Notes: generated by a model from the sequence alone, not told the origin. DNA of 64,000 nt from Butyricimonas paravirosa (GCF_032878955.1 NZ_CP043839.1:2418001-2482000), one strand, 5' to 3'. Shown: positions 34,763-44,503, counted from the stretch's first letter. Numbers and translations are program-made.

Positions 34763-36190
34763 ATGAAATTGGCTGCTATCACGAGAACGGGAAGTTATTT
34801 CCTAACATTATTTCTATTCACCCTTACCCCTTCGGCCGGGAATGCCGGGCAATACCAACCCGACCAACCGGAAAAGATCAAACCATATAAAAAGGTAAGT
34901 GAACATTCGAACCTGCAACAAACCTTACCCTCTAACGATGAATGGTGGCAACTGTTCAAAGATCCGATTCTCGACACGCTTATTAACAAAGCCGTCATCA
35001 AAAACTACGATGTACGGAATGCTATTCGCAAAATAGAGATGGCAAAAGCAAAACTACGTGTGGATCGCAGTCCCTACTACCCGACTATCTATTTTTCTGC
35101 CAACTATGCCCCGGAAAAAAGCAGCCTTAGCGCAGATAAAAAAAATATTATCGAACGGAACGGAACCGCCACCGTCAACCTAAACTGGGAACTCGACGTG
35201 TTCGGACGAATCCGGAAAGAGAGTTCTTCTCAAAAAGAATTTTACCTTGCCGCACAAGAAGATTACCGGGGAGTGATGGTATCTCTTGCCGCACAATTAT
35301 CCACGGCATATATCAACTTGCGGAGTGCCCAGAAACAACTGGAAGTAACCCGTGAAAACATCGAATCACAAAAGAAGGTTATGGAACTCACCGAATCAAG
35401 GTTTAAACTCGGATTAGCCTCCCAACTTGACGCGGCACAAGCCAAGAGCCTCTACCTGCAAACCAAAGCGTCATTACCGGGAATCGAATCGACCATTGCC
35501 CAGCAAATCAACCTAATCGGGGTTCTTATCGGAGAACATTCGGTTGCCATCCGGGACTCGTTATTGAAAATCCGTCCCATCCCGACCAATCCCCGGCAAG
35601 CCGCAAACGGTATTCCTGCCAACCTGATCCGCCAGCGTCCCGACGTACGTTCGGCAGAGAGAACGATTGACGGATTGGCCGAGGCCGTGGGAGCAAGCCG
35701 TGCCGACTGGTGGCCCAAGTTCCTCGTGACCGGATTCTTCGGCTACTCGTCCGAAAACTTCGAACAGTTTACGAATAAAGAAAACATGATCTGGCAAATC
35801 GCACCCTCTATTAAATGGACGATCTTCAGCGGTAGAAACTTGGTGGAATCCAAGAAATCTGCCCAATTACAACTTGACGAAGAAATCAACTCGTACAATC
35901 AAACATTACTGACCGCCTTGCAAGAGGTGGATAATGCTCTGGTAACTTACAACAAATCACTCCTGCAAATATCCGCCTTGAACGACGCGTTCCAACAGTC
36001 ACAATTAACGTTAGATCTCGCAATAGAACAATACAAAAACGGATTGGCCAGTTACCAGACCGTGTTAAGTTCCCAAATCAGTCTTTTGAACTACGAGAAT
36101 TCCCTTGTGGAAGCCAGAACTGCCTCCCTTCGCTACCTGATAGAACTTTATCAAGCCCTAGGAGGGGGATGGCCTGTCGGAGATTTCTAA
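34763..36190 (+). CDS. TolC/NodT-family outer-membrane efflux factor
   Basis: About 475 residues from ATG 34763, chosen because it starts the signal peptide (MKLAAITRTGSYFLTLFL) and because the earlier in-frame codon lies in a terminator hairpin. Two outer-membrane efflux repeats are present: residues about 60-250 with coiled-coil helices, and 270-465, with the family signature ELDVFGRIRKE and IRQRPDVRSAERTI. Unlike many NodT proteins there is no lipobox cysteine. It is the outer-membrane channel of the tripartite pump encoded by the next two genes. Confidence 0.93.
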   Translation: MKLAAITRTGSYFLTLFLFTLTPSAGNAGQYQPDQPEKIKPYKKVSEHSNLQQTLPSNDEWWQLFKDPILDTLINKAVIKNYDVRNAIRKIEMAKAKLRVDRSPYYPTIYFSANYAPEKSSLSADKKNIIERNGTATVNLNWELDVFGRIRKESSSQKEFYLAAQEDYRGVMVSLAAQLSTAYINLRSAQKQLEVTRENIESQKKVMELTESRFKLGLASQLDAAQAKSLYLQTKASLPGIESTIAQQINLIGVLIGEHSVAIRDSLLKIRPIPTNPRQAANGIPANLIRQRPDVRSAERTIDGLAEAVGASRADWWPKFLVTGFFGYSSENFEQFTNKENMIWQIAPSIKWTIFSGRNLVESKKSAQLQLDEEINSYNQTLLTALQEVDNALVTYNKSLLQISALNDAFQQSQLTLDLAIEQYKNGLASYQTVLSSQISLLNYENSLVEARTASLRYLIELYQALGGGWPVGDF

Positions 36191-36218
36191 TTTTAAATTT
36201 TAAATTTTAAATTTTAGA

Positions 36219-36280
36219 TTCCAGCCGCACCAGCTACCACGCACCTTATGAACCTTACAAACCTTACGAACTTTATAAAC
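36219..36280. repeat. Repeat block upstream of the adaptor gene
   Basis: After four AATTTTAAATTTT-like units the sequence reads TTTTAGATTCCAGCC, which recurs at about 37401-37418 on the other side of the adaptor gene. Then three 9-bp units follow (AACCTTACA 36251, AACCTTACG 36260, AACTTTATA 36269). A similar 9-bp array lies at 61138-61164 before the lipocalin gene. Confidence 0.5.
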
Positions 36281-36287
36281 TAACCAT

Positions 36288-37379
36288 ATGAAAGCACTTT
36301 CCATCATTTTCGTCGTTTTCCTGTTTCTTTTGGCCGGATGTGGCAAATCGAAGAAACAACAGGAAACAGCTCCAACACCCTCGGTTGCCGTTGATCATCC
36401 GCAGTTGCGCACGGTGGTCTATACGTTTGAGTACCCGGGGTATCTACAAGCGGAACAAACGGTAAATCTCGTGGCACGGGTTTCGGGCTACTTGGAATCC
36501 TATCAATTTACTCCCGGACAACGGGTTCGCGAAGGGCAAACTCTTTTCGTGATTGAGCCGCAACCTTATAAAGATAAAGTGACACAAGCCGAGGCAAACG
36601 TGGAAAGTAGTAAATCGAAACTCGCCTACACAAAAGCATCCTACGAACGGATGCAGGAGGCCGTGAAGACCAAAGCGATCAGTGAGATAGACTACCTTCA
36701 AGCCCAATCCGACTACGGAGAAGCCCTTGCTGCTTATGAAGAGGCCCGGAGCCAGTTAAGCCTGGCCAATATAGACCTTTCATACTGTATCGTGAAAGCA
36801 CCTTTTACCGGACGAATCTCCCGGAACATGGTCGATCCGGGCAATATGGTCGGAACAGATGCCAGTAATTCGGCTCTAGCCACCATATACAAGGACAACC
36901 AAATGTATCTCTATTTCAACATGGCTTACCCGGACTTTGCCCGGTTGCCCAAGAATACCCCATCTGCCCTTCCGGTTACCATACAAGACGTGAATAATCC
37001 GGAAAAGACTTGGATCGCCGCTCTGGATTACAGTTCTCCAAATATTGACCTCAACACGGGAACCCTCAACCTGCGGGCCATTGCCCGCAACCCGAACGGG
37101 GAACTTCTTAGCGGGATGTACGTGAAAGTCATTGTCCCCTACAAAAGTGTCCCGAAAGCGATTGTCATTCCGGAAGCGTCCCTCGGTACCAATCAAGGCG
37201 GACGCTATGTTTATCTCGTGGGACCAGATGACACGATCGTCTTCCGTCAAGTGGAAGTCGGAGTACTCACTCCCGATGGGATGCGGGAAATCACCAGCGG
37301 TCTCACCCTAGAAGACCGCTACGTAACCAAAGCCCTCATCAACGTACGCCCGGGAATGAAAATCAAACCAACTTTATGA
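36288..37379 (+). CDS. RND efflux periplasmic adaptor lipoprotein (AcrA/MexA type)
   Basis: A 363-residue membrane-fusion lipoprotein (lipobox LLAGC, Cys18). Domains in order: barrel-sandwich/lipoyl half (SGYLESYQFTPGQRVREGQ), alpha-helical hairpin coiled coil (about 95-165), second lipoyl half (IVKAPFTGRISRNMVDPGNMVG), beta-barrel and membrane-proximal domain. It bridges the RND pump and the TolC channel. Start codon at 36288 fits the lipoprotein signal. It lies between its two partners, with repeat-bearing gaps on both sides. Confidence 0.94.
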   Translation: MKALSIIFVVFLFLLAGCGKSKKQQETAPTPSVAVDHPQLRTVVYTFEYPGYLQAEQTVNLVARVSGYLESYQFTPGQRVREGQTLFVIEPQPYKDKVTQAEANVESSKSKLAYTKASYERMQEAVKTKAISEIDYLQAQSDYGEALAAYEEARSQLSLANIDLSYCIVKAPFTGRISRNMVDPGNMVGTDASNSALATIYKDNQMYLYFNMAYPDFARLPKNTPSALPVTIQDVNNPEKTWIAALDYSSPNIDLNTGTLNLRAIARNPNGELLSGMYVKVIVPYKSVPKAIVIPEASLGTNQGGRYVYLVGPDDTIVFRQVEVGVLTPDGMREITSGLTLEDRYVTKALINVRPGMKIKPTL

Positions 37380-37534
37380 TTTAATGATTTACGATTTTAG
37401 ATTTTAGATTCCAGCCACACAAAAACAACGCTTTGAGAATTACAAAATCTAAAACTAAAAATCATTCATCTAAAAGCAACCAACTCGCGTTGTTGAAATT
37501 TAAAATCTGAAATCTAAAATTTAAAATCAACAAG
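37380..37534. repeat. Palindromic AT-rich insert between adaptor and RND pump genes
   Basis: The left part (GATTTACGATTTTAGATT, then ACAACGC) and the right part (GCGTTGT, then AATCTGAAATCTAAAATT and AAAATC) are imperfect inverted copies separated by about 60 bases. The whole 155-base gap can fold into one long hairpin. The left part shares TGATTTAATGATTT with the gap before waaA and TTTTAGATTCCAGCC with the gap before the adaptor gene. No reading frame. Confidence 0.5.
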
Positions 37535-40500
37535 ATGTTATCTCGCTTTTTCATCAATCGACCGATATTTGCCACCGTTCTATCTATATTAATTGTAGTT
37601 GCAGGTGTGATCACGTTGAGATCATTACCCGTGGAACAATATCCCACGATAACCCCGCCCACGGTAGTCGTGGAGGCTCAATATCCGGGAGCAAATGCCA
37701 CAACCATCGCACAGATGGTAGCCACCCCGATCGAGCAACAAGTTAACGGGGTCGAAGGAATGCTTTATATGTCATCCACTTCTTCCAGTGCTGGGGTCTA
37801 TCGGCTTACCGTAACCTTCGAGGTCGGTACCGACCTGGACATGGCTACCGTTCTCGTACAGAACCGGGTAAACATGACCCTAAGTTCACTTCCGCAAGAA
37901 GTGACAAAAATAGGAGTCACCACCACCAAAGAATCCACCAACGTGGTCATGTTTCTCACGTTGACCTCCGATAACCCGAGTTATGACGCTCTTTACCTAT
38001 CCAATTATGCAGAATTGAACCTCGTGAACGAATTATCACGGGTAAAAGGAGTAGGCAGTGTAGGGGAATTCGGAGCCGGAAATTACAGTATGCGTCTCTG
38101 GCTGAATCCCGATTTACTGACCATCCGAGGCATCAGCCCGCAAGAGATTATCTCTGCCATCGAAAGCCAAAACATACAGGTAGCACCCGGAGCAGTCGGG
38201 GCTCCCCCGCTTGCCAGCCCGGTAGCCTTCCAGTACACGCTGGAAACCCAAGGATTGCTGGTCAGTGAAGAAGAATTCGGAAATATCATTGTGAAAACAC
38301 TTTCCGACGGAAGATACTTACGCTTGAAAGACGTGGCCACAATCGAGCTGGGAAGTCAGACGTACTCGACAAACGCCCTGTTAAAAGGTCAGGCGGTGGC
38401 CGCCATAGCCATCTATCAACTTCCGGGAGCAAACGCCCTGGATGTGGCTCAACGCATCAAAGCCCGGGTAAACACGTTATCCTCGTATTTACCCGAAGGT
38501 GTACACCTGAATATCACGCTCGACACGACCGAATTTATTCACGCATCTGTCAAAGAGATATATAAAACGCTGGGAACGGCTTTTTTACTCGTGTTGATTG
38601 TCATTCTGATCTTCTTACAAAACTGGAGAGCCATGCTGATTCCCCTGATCGCCATTCCGGTATCACTTGTCGGAACCTTCACGTTCATGGGACTCATGGA
38701 CTTTTCCATCAATACACTAACCCTTTTCGGGTTGGTGCTGGCCATTGGGTTGGTAGTAGATGATGCGATCATTATTGTCGAGAACAGTTACCGCCTGATC
38801 GAGACCGGAAAATATGCAGACATGAAATCTGCCGTCACCCAAGCCATGAAAGAGGTGTCGGGGGCTATCGTGGGAATTATCCTTGTCCTCCTGGCCGTGT
38901 TCATCCCGACCGCATTTATTGGCGGGATCACGGGAATGCTTTACAAACAATTTGCTTTAACCATCGCAGCTGCAACCGTTATCAGCGGGTTCAATGCCCT
39001 GACTCTAAGTCCCGCATTATGCGCCCTTTTCCTAAAACCCGCCAAACCATCCAAATTCTTCCTGTTCAAGGGATTCAACAAGTTTTTCGAGAAAACTACG
39101 AACGGGTACACGTGGGTGGTACAAGGTTTTATTCGGAAATCGGCATTGGCAATTCTGGCATTCTTGGTTCTTGCCATACTGGCATTCATCGGTTTCTTAC
39201 GACTACCGACAACTTTCGTCCCGAACGAGGATCAGGGGTATTTCGTGGTCTCCATGCAACTACCGGACGGTTCGTCCCTCTCCCGGACAGAATCCGCATC
39301 AGCCAAAGCAGGTGAGATATTAAAGCAAATCGACGGGGTAAAAACTTATATTGCGATCAATGGATTCTCCATGATGGACAACGCCCAGAACTCTAACGCA
39401 GCTTCCATCTTCGTCATGCTCGAAAACTGGGACAAGCGAAAAAGCAAAGCCTTGGGAGTAGATGCCATCACGACCCGATTCAATGAACTGGCTTATCTCG
39501 AAATCCCGGAGGCTCAAAGTTACGCCGTTTCCCCTCCCCCGATCCCTGGCCTGGGAGAAAGTAGCGGGTTCGAGCTCATGGTGGAAGACATCAATAACTA
39601 CGGTTCCACATCCCTGCAACAAGCCGTCGATCATCTGGTTGATGCAGGAAACGGAACTCCCGGTTTATCCATGCTCCGGTCCACGTTCAGCGCCAGCGTT
39701 CCGCAATATTACCTGAACATCGACCGAGACAAGGTTGAATTAATGCAAATACCGATAGGAGACGTGTTTAACGCTCTCTCGGCATACATCGGCTCTATTT
39801 ACGTGAATAACTTCGTGAAATACGGCAGGACCTTCCAAGTTAAACTTCAAGGCATTCCCGACAGCCGGAGAGTGATTGATGACGTTTTGTTTCTGAATGT
39901 CAAGAACACGCGGAACGAAATGGTTCCCTTCTCTGCTTTCACGACCGTGGAACAACGCCTAGGGACAGAACTTCTTCCCAAGTACAACACCTATTCGGCA
40001 GCCTCCCTATCCGGAAGTGCTGCCTCAGGTTATAGCTCCGGTCAAGCCTTAACTATCATGCAACAGGTATTCGAGCAAGAACTAGGCAACACGTTCGGTT
40101 ACGAATGGACCGGACTGGCCTACCAGGAAGAGAGTGCGGGATCGACCACAACAATGATTTTCATACTCGCCATTCTTGTGGCTTTCCTCATTCTCGCTGC
40201 TCAATATGAAAGCTGGACTTCACCATTTGCCGTGATCATGGGACTACCCATTGCCCTGTTGGGAGTTGTCATCGGGTGTCTCGTGATGAATCTTCCGATC
40301 AGCGTCTACACCCAAATCGGTATCATCCTGTTAATCGCTCTAACCGCCAAGAATGCCATCTTGATCGTGGAATTCGCCCGGGATTATCGAGCCGCCGGGA
40401 AACCGATCTCCGAGGCAGCCATTGAGGCCGGAAAGGTTCGGTTACGCCCGATCCTGATGACCTCATTCGCTTTCATCCTCGGTGTTTTCCCTCTGGTCAT

Positions 40501-40660
40501 CTCCACCGGAGCCGGAGCAGCAAGTCGAATCTCGTTAGGAATAGCCGTCTTCGCCGGGATGCTGATGACCTCGTTGGTGGGTACACTTTTCATGCCCAAT
40601 TTCTACTACGTCATGCAGTCTTTACAAGAACGACTAACCCGAAAGAAACAGAAATCCTAA
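37535..40660 (+). CDS. RND multidrug efflux permease (AcrB/HAE1 type)
   Basis: A 1041-residue inner-membrane proton antiporter with the full RND length: two repeats of six helices and two periplasmic loops. The proton-relay aspartates are D409 and D410 in helix 4 (AIGLVVDDAIIIVEN), and the helix 10-11 segment ALTAKNAILIVEFA contains the relay lysine. The N terminus MLSRFFINRPIFATVLSI is canonical. With the adaptor and TolC genes it forms a three-gene operon for export of drugs, bile acids or detergents. Confidence 0.96.
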   Translation: MLSRFFINRPIFATVLSILIVVAGVITLRSLPVEQYPTITPPTVVVEAQYPGANATTIAQMVATPIEQQVNGVEGMLYMSSTSSSAGVYRLTVTFEVGTDLDMATVLVQNRVNMTLSSLPQEVTKIGVTTTKESTNVVMFLTLTSDNPSYDALYLSNYAELNLVNELSRVKGVGSVGEFGAGNYSMRLWLNPDLLTIRGISPQEIISAIESQNIQVAPGAVGAPPLASPVAFQYTLETQGLLVSEEEFGNIIVKTLSDGRYLRLKDVATIELGSQTYSTNALLKGQAVAAIAIYQLPGANALDVAQRIKARVNTLSSYLPEGVHLNITLDTTEFIHASVKEIYKTLGTAFLLVLIVILIFLQNWRAMLIPLIAIPVSLVGTFTFMGLMDFSINTLTLFGLVLAIGLVVDDAIIIVENSYRLIETGKYADMKSAVTQAMKEVSGAIVGIILVLLAVFIPTAFIGGITGMLYKQFALTIAAATVISGFNALTLSPALCALFLKPAKPSKFFLFKGFNKFFEKTTNGYTWVVQGFIRKSALAILAFLVLAILAFIGFLRLPTTFVPNEDQGYFVVSMQLPDGSSLSRTESASAKAGEILKQIDGVKTYIAINGFSMMDNAQNSNAASIFVMLENWDKRKSKALGVDAITTRFNELAYLEIPEAQSYAVSPPPIPGLGESSGFELMVEDINNYGSTSLQQAVDHLVDAGNGTPGLSMLRSTFSASVPQYYLNIDRDKVELMQIPIGDVFNALSAYIGSIYVNNFVKYGRTFQVKLQGIPDSRRVIDDVLFLNVKNTRNEMVPFSAFTTVEQRLGTELLPKYNTYSAASLSGSAASGYSSGQALTIMQQVFEQELGNTFGYEWTGLAYQEESAGSTTTMIFILAILVAFLILAAQYESWTSPFAVIMGLPIALLGVVIGCLVMNLPISVYTQIGIILLIALTAKNAILIVEFARDYRAAGKPISEAAIEAGKVRLRPILMTSFAFILGVFPLVISTGAGAASRISLGIAVFAGMLMTSLVGTLFMPNFYYVMQSLQERLTRKKQKS

Positions 40661-40688
40661 GGAAATAATACCTATTATTCGGACTTTA

Positions 40689-40759
40689 TTCAGAGATTAT
40701 TCGGAGCTTCTCCATACCGTGATATTTAAGCCACGAATAAACTCTGAATGATCTCTGAA
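40689..40759. repeat. Imperfect inverted repeat after the RND permease
   Basis: TTCAGAGATTATTCGGAGCTT (40689-40709, 21 bases, so in two parts: TTCAGAGATTATTC and GGAGCTT) matches the reverse of 40739-40759 at 18 of 21 positions. The loop is 29 bases. It is upstream of the true terminator and may be a partial terminator or a remnant repeat. Confidence 0.45.
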
Positions 40760-40821
40760 GGAGTGAGATTATTTGGGTTAGATTACTTCTTTATTTGAGT
40801 TAGTTTCGGGTAGAAATACAA

Positions 40822-40865
40822 AAAAGAGTGTACTCCACAGTTATATGTGTAAAGTACACTCTTTT
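40822..40865. terminator. Bidirectional terminator between RND permease and S46 peptidase
   Basis: AAAAGAGTGTACT (40822-40834) and AGTACACTCTTTT (40853-40865) are exact inverted copies with A and T tails on both sides, as expected for two convergent genes. Confidence 0.8.
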
Positions 40866-40905
40866 AAAAACTTAAATTCACCCTCTTAATGAGGCTTCCA
40901 AACAA

Positions 40906-43068
40906 TTAGAATACAATCGTCATCTCGTTAATCAAGTTCTGAGCATTCGCGATTTTGTCCACGATGAACAGCATGTAACGAGCATCCAAGTTGATACATC
41001 TTTGCAAGTTTTCCTCGAAATCAATATCACCGGACATAGCCTCTGAGTTTCCATCAAATGCGGTTCCGATCAACTCGCCGTTACCATTGATAACCGGAGA
41101 ACCGGAGTTACCACCTGTAATATCATTGTTCGTGATAAAGTTCACGGAAATGTTGTCAGCACCGTAACGTCCGAAATTCTTCGCGTAATACAAATCTTTC
41201 AAATTTTGCGGAACCTCGAACTCGCCACCTTTCGGGCCTTCTTTTTCCATAACACCGGTTAACGTGGTGTAATAATCATAGAACACGGCATCTCTCGGTT
41301 TGTAGCTCTTCACGTTTCCATAAGTCAAACGGATAGTAGAATTAGCGTTCGGAGCCCATACTTTGTTCGGTTCCATTGCCATCAATCCATTCACGAACAA
41401 ACGATCTCCTTTAGCAATATTGCTACGCATAGAACTCATTTCCCCGCTTAATTTCTGGTAAACCTCGAACAAGCTCTTTCCCGTGATATAACCCAAATCT
41501 TTATTCAATTTTTTCATATCCGGTTTTTCAAGGAATGCGTTCAAACGAGCCTCATCCGTGAAAATAGATTTGTCGGACAGTTCTTTAGCGAATTTCTCGT
41601 AGTTACCTTTGTATTTCTTGTTGATCAAATTAATCACTTCAGGATGCCATTCGGCTGCCACGTTATCACTATAAATTTTGAACAAAACAGCCATCAAGTT
41701 TTTATCAACATCTTTGTTGAAATCCTTAAAGAAACCTGCTGCATTTTTCTTGATTGCCTCGATGTACATATCCTTCATTTCAGCCGGGGTATTTGCATCC
41801 AAAGCTCTTTCCAAGGTGTTAGCCACTTGGAACGCAAACAATGGAACTTCAGGACCTTGCAATGCAGCCTCCTGCATATAAGACATGGCCACGTTATACG
41901 GGTGCATAGCCTCGTAACCCTCTTTGATCAAAGTCAAAGCGTTACCATATTTAGCCTTGCGAGCCGGATCAGCATTCACCCAAGCGGTAAATTCACGCTC
42001 GATTCTCTCTTTTTCACCCATCGTGTTCAAATTCTCCAAAGCGATATTCTGCTCGTGAGAATATTTCCAATAGTTAGCACATTGTGCATATTTAGATGCA
42101 TATTGAATACGAGTGGCAGCCGCAGCGTCCATTCCTTCTTTCATGATACGCAACTTCTCGGTACGTACTTTGTAACGAATATCATTGGTTACATCCATCG
42201 TCTCTTTCAAACCGAAGCTAGTCAAGAAACGATCGGTTGTTCCGGGGAATCCCATGATCATGGCGAAATCACCATCCTGTACTCCTTTGGCAGAAACAGG
42301 CAAATGATGTTTCGGTTTCAACGGAACATTACTCGTGTTATAAGGAGCCGGTTCGCCATCAGGACCCGTGTAGATACGCATCATACAGAAGTCTGCCGTA
42401 TGACGGGGCCAAGACCAGTTGTCCGTGTCACCACCGAATTTACCCATACTTTGAGCCGGTGCGCCTACTAAACGAACATCGCGGTAAATCTTGTAAACCA
42501 ACAAGAAGAATTGATTTCCCTCGAACATCTCCTGTACCTGAGCTTGAAGGTTAGTTCCTTGTACTGCCTTAGCAGAAATTTGTTTAGAAATAGCATCAAT
42601 AGCCGCTGCACGTTCTTCTTCTGACATATTATCATTCAAAACAGCGTTCACCTGATCGGTCACATCTTCCATACGTTGTAGGATAGATGCAGTAATACCG
42701 GGATTCGGTAACTCTTCACTATATTTGTAAGCCCAGAAACCGTTTGACAAGTAGTCATGTTCTACGGTAGAGTGCTTTTGAATCACGCTGAATCCGCAGT
42801 GGTGGTTCGTCAATACCAATCCTTTGTCCGAAATAATCTCTCCGGAACAGAAATGCCAGAAAGGACGTCCGTCGTTTCCTAATCCAACGATTGCATCTTT
42901 CAACGATGCCTGATTCACGGAATAAATATCTTCCGCCGTCAATTTACAGCCTTGTGCCTGCATCTGCTCGATGTTCTTCCCGAGCAATGACAAAAGCCAC
43001 ATACCTTCATCCGCCCGCACGATTGACGTTGAAAGCAAAGCAAATACAATAATAAAAACTCTCTTCAT
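40906..43068 (-). CDS. S46-family dipeptidyl-peptidase, DPP7-like
   Basis: A 720-residue periplasmic serine exopeptidase from ATG 43068; the frame extends to a GTG at 43083, but MKRVFIIVFALL starts the signal peptide. The chymotrypsin-like site is visible: NHHCG with the catalytic His near residue 90, and GNSGSPV with Ser655. The specificity residue 18 positions after the Ser is Gly673 (FDGNSEAMSGD), as in DPP7, which prefers hydrophobic residues at P1; DPP11 has Arg there and cuts after Asp/Glu. It removes dipeptides from peptide N termini in the periplasm. It is separated from the TlpA gene by a terminator. Confidence 0.94.
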   Translation of the reverse strand: MKRVFIIVFALLSTSIVRADEGMWLLSLLGKNIEQMQAQGCKLTAEDIYSVNQASLKDAIVGLGNDGRPFWHFCSGEIISDKGLVLTNHHCGFSVIQKHSTVEHDYLSNGFWAYKYSEELPNPGITASILQRMEDVTDQVNAVLNDNMSEEERAAAIDAISKQISAKAVQGTNLQAQVQEMFEGNQFFLLVYKIYRDVRLVGAPAQSMGKFGGDTDNWSWPRHTADFCMMRIYTGPDGEPAPYNTSNVPLKPKHHLPVSAKGVQDGDFAMIMGFPGTTDRFLTSFGLKETMDVTNDIRYKVRTEKLRIMKEGMDAAAATRIQYASKYAQCANYWKYSHEQNIALENLNTMGEKERIEREFTAWVNADPARKAKYGNALTLIKEGYEAMHPYNVAMSYMQEAALQGPEVPLFAFQVANTLERALDANTPAEMKDMYIEAIKKNAAGFFKDFNKDVDKNLMAVLFKIYSDNVAAEWHPEVINLINKKYKGNYEKFAKELSDKSIFTDEARLNAFLEKPDMKKLNKDLGYITGKSLFEVYQKLSGEMSSMRSNIAKGDRLFVNGLMAMEPNKVWAPNANSTIRLTYGNVKSYKPRDAVFYDYYTTLTGVMEKEGPKGGEFEVPQNLKDLYYAKNFGRYGADNISVNFITNNDITGGNSGSPVINGNGELIGTAFDGNSEAMSGDIDFEENLQRCINLDARYMLFIVDKIANAQNLINEMTIVF

Positions 43069-43329
43069 CTGTTTAAATTTCACGTTTAATATATAATCTG
43101 ATCTAATTTAATTCCTGTCAAATTATGCCCTCGCCTCCCACAAACGATCGCGAATATACAATTTAATTCAAAGAAACCTTATGTAACTCACCGTGATTTA
43201 ATATTATTATAACATTTTACAACACGCTGTCAGAGTAAATTAATCTCGTCTTTTTAACCAATTGAATCTCTCCAATTACTTTTATATTCCCGGTGTCATA
43301 CATACCATTTTAACACCCACACAAAAAGC

Positions 43330-43361
43330 GAGTCCCCTCAAAACGAGAAGTGAGGGGACTC
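43330..43361 (-). terminator. Terminator after the TlpA-like gene
   Basis: GAGTCCCCTCA (43330-43340) and TGAGGGGACTC (43351-43361) form an 11-bp GC-rich stem. On the minus strand it is followed by GCTTTTTG. The rest of the 322-base gap down to the S46 start (43069-43329) is AT-rich and shows no gene and no clear TAnnTTTG box. Confidence 0.85.
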
Positions 43362-43390
43362 TGATCTAAACAACACGCTCTACTATTACT

Positions 43391-44488
43391 TTACTTATTT
43401 TTCTTTTTCAACATTTCATCGATTTTCTTTTCCAACTCTTTGCCCCGAAGGTTTTTAGCCACGATACGATTTTCATCATCCAGAATAAATGTACAAGGGA
43501 GTGTCTTAACCTGGTAGTTTACAACGATCACGGAATTCGGCCCCCGCATATCAGACACGTTCTTCCAATCGCTGCCATCTTCTCCGATAGCCGTCAGCCA
43601 GACACTCTTGTTATCATCCAGCGAAACACTGATAATCTCCAATCCCTTAGGACGGTAACGCTTGTATAATCTCAACAAGTTCACGTTCTCATCCCGGCAA
43701 GGCTTACTCCAAGATGCCCAAAAATTGACTATTTTCACTTTAGCCCGTGTCTCATGCAAGGCAAGAACACCTCCATCGGCCAATGGCGCACTGAAATCGG
43801 GAGCAACAGCCCCCACAGCAATCTTTTGCATCTTATTCAACTCGTCAACAATCCGTTTCCCATAAAACGTGGCCTGCGCCTCCTCTCCCAGCACCTCGTA
43901 ACGCTCAGTCAATTTTGCCTCGTCAACACCTTCCATTTTGGATGCTACCATCCAAGCCGCAACAATCGAATGATTATACTTTTTCAATAACGCCAATTCC
44001 CCGGCCTCCACGTTCAACAGAATCGTCTGGAATTCTCGCTGGAACTCTTGTAACCGAGCAGGATTTGCAATCGCTTGTGCATCTAACCACTCTTGACTCT
44101 CCAACAGATAACGATTCAAATCATTGAACTCTGTCCATATCTTCTGGGCCTCTCCGCCTCCTTCCACTACCAAAGTTCCGGAAACAGAAGTAATCAGGTA
44201 GGGAGCGTTTTCCAACATAATTGTTGCCAATACCGCATCTTTCTTTCCTGTCATCAAGTATACCACGGTCATTTCCGACATTCTTCCCGAAAACTCAAAC
44301 CGACCATCCGTGACCGTAATATCCCCCAACTCGATCAACCCGTTCTCCGTGTCGGCAATCAACACCATCTGTCCGTTGACCGTGGGATCCAACCGACCTT
44401 CAAGCCTGTAACTGCCATCTTGTGCGACGCTTGTAACGATACCACAAAATAACACGCAAACAGCAAATAAAACCTTTCTCATGTCCAC
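43391..44488 (-). CDS. TlpA-like thioredoxin-fold protein with SxxC active site
   Basis: A 365-residue periplasmic protein with a signal peptide (ends VTSVAQ). The N-terminal part (about 25-110) is a DUF4369-type beta domain (YRLEGRLDPTVNGQMVLIAD), then a helical region, then a C-terminal thioredoxin fold (about 225-362; VGAVAPDFSAPLADG). The active site reads WASWSKPC: Ser261 replaces the first cysteine of CxxC, and only Cys264 remains. The cis-proline segment TLPCTFIL is present. Normal disulfide reduction is unlikely; a structural or single-cysteine role is possible. A terminator hairpin separates it from the TldD-type gene upstream. Confidence 0.88.
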   Translation of the reverse strand: MDMRKVLFAVCVLFCGIVTSVAQDGSYRLEGRLDPTVNGQMVLIADTENGLIELGDITVTDGRFEFSGRMSEMTVVYLMTGKKDAVLATIMLENAPYLITSVSGTLVVEGGGEAQKIWTEFNDLNRYLLESQEWLDAQAIANPARLQEFQREFQTILLNVEAGELALLKKYNHSIVAAWMVASKMEGVDEAKLTERYEVLGEEAQATFYGKRIVDELNKMQKIAVGAVAPDFSAPLADGGVLALHETRAKVKIVNFWASWSKPCRDENVNLLRLYKRYRPKGLEIISVSLDDNKSVWLTAIGEDGSDWKNVSDMRGPNSVIVVNYQVKTLPCTFILDDENRIVAKNLRGKELEKKIDEMLKKKNK

Positions 44489-44503
44489 TTGTTTTAGGTT
44501 AAA

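Noticed and set aside
41644..42471. A 275-codon open frame on the plus strand inside the S46 peptidase gene
   Set aside because: It is antisense to a gene with clear catalytic motifs, has no ribosome binding site or domain, and its composition is that expected of a reverse frame.
43069..43329. A small gene or RNA upstream of the S46 peptidase
   Set aside because: The AT-rich gap holds no frame with a start and ribosome binding site and no structured RNA that I recognise.
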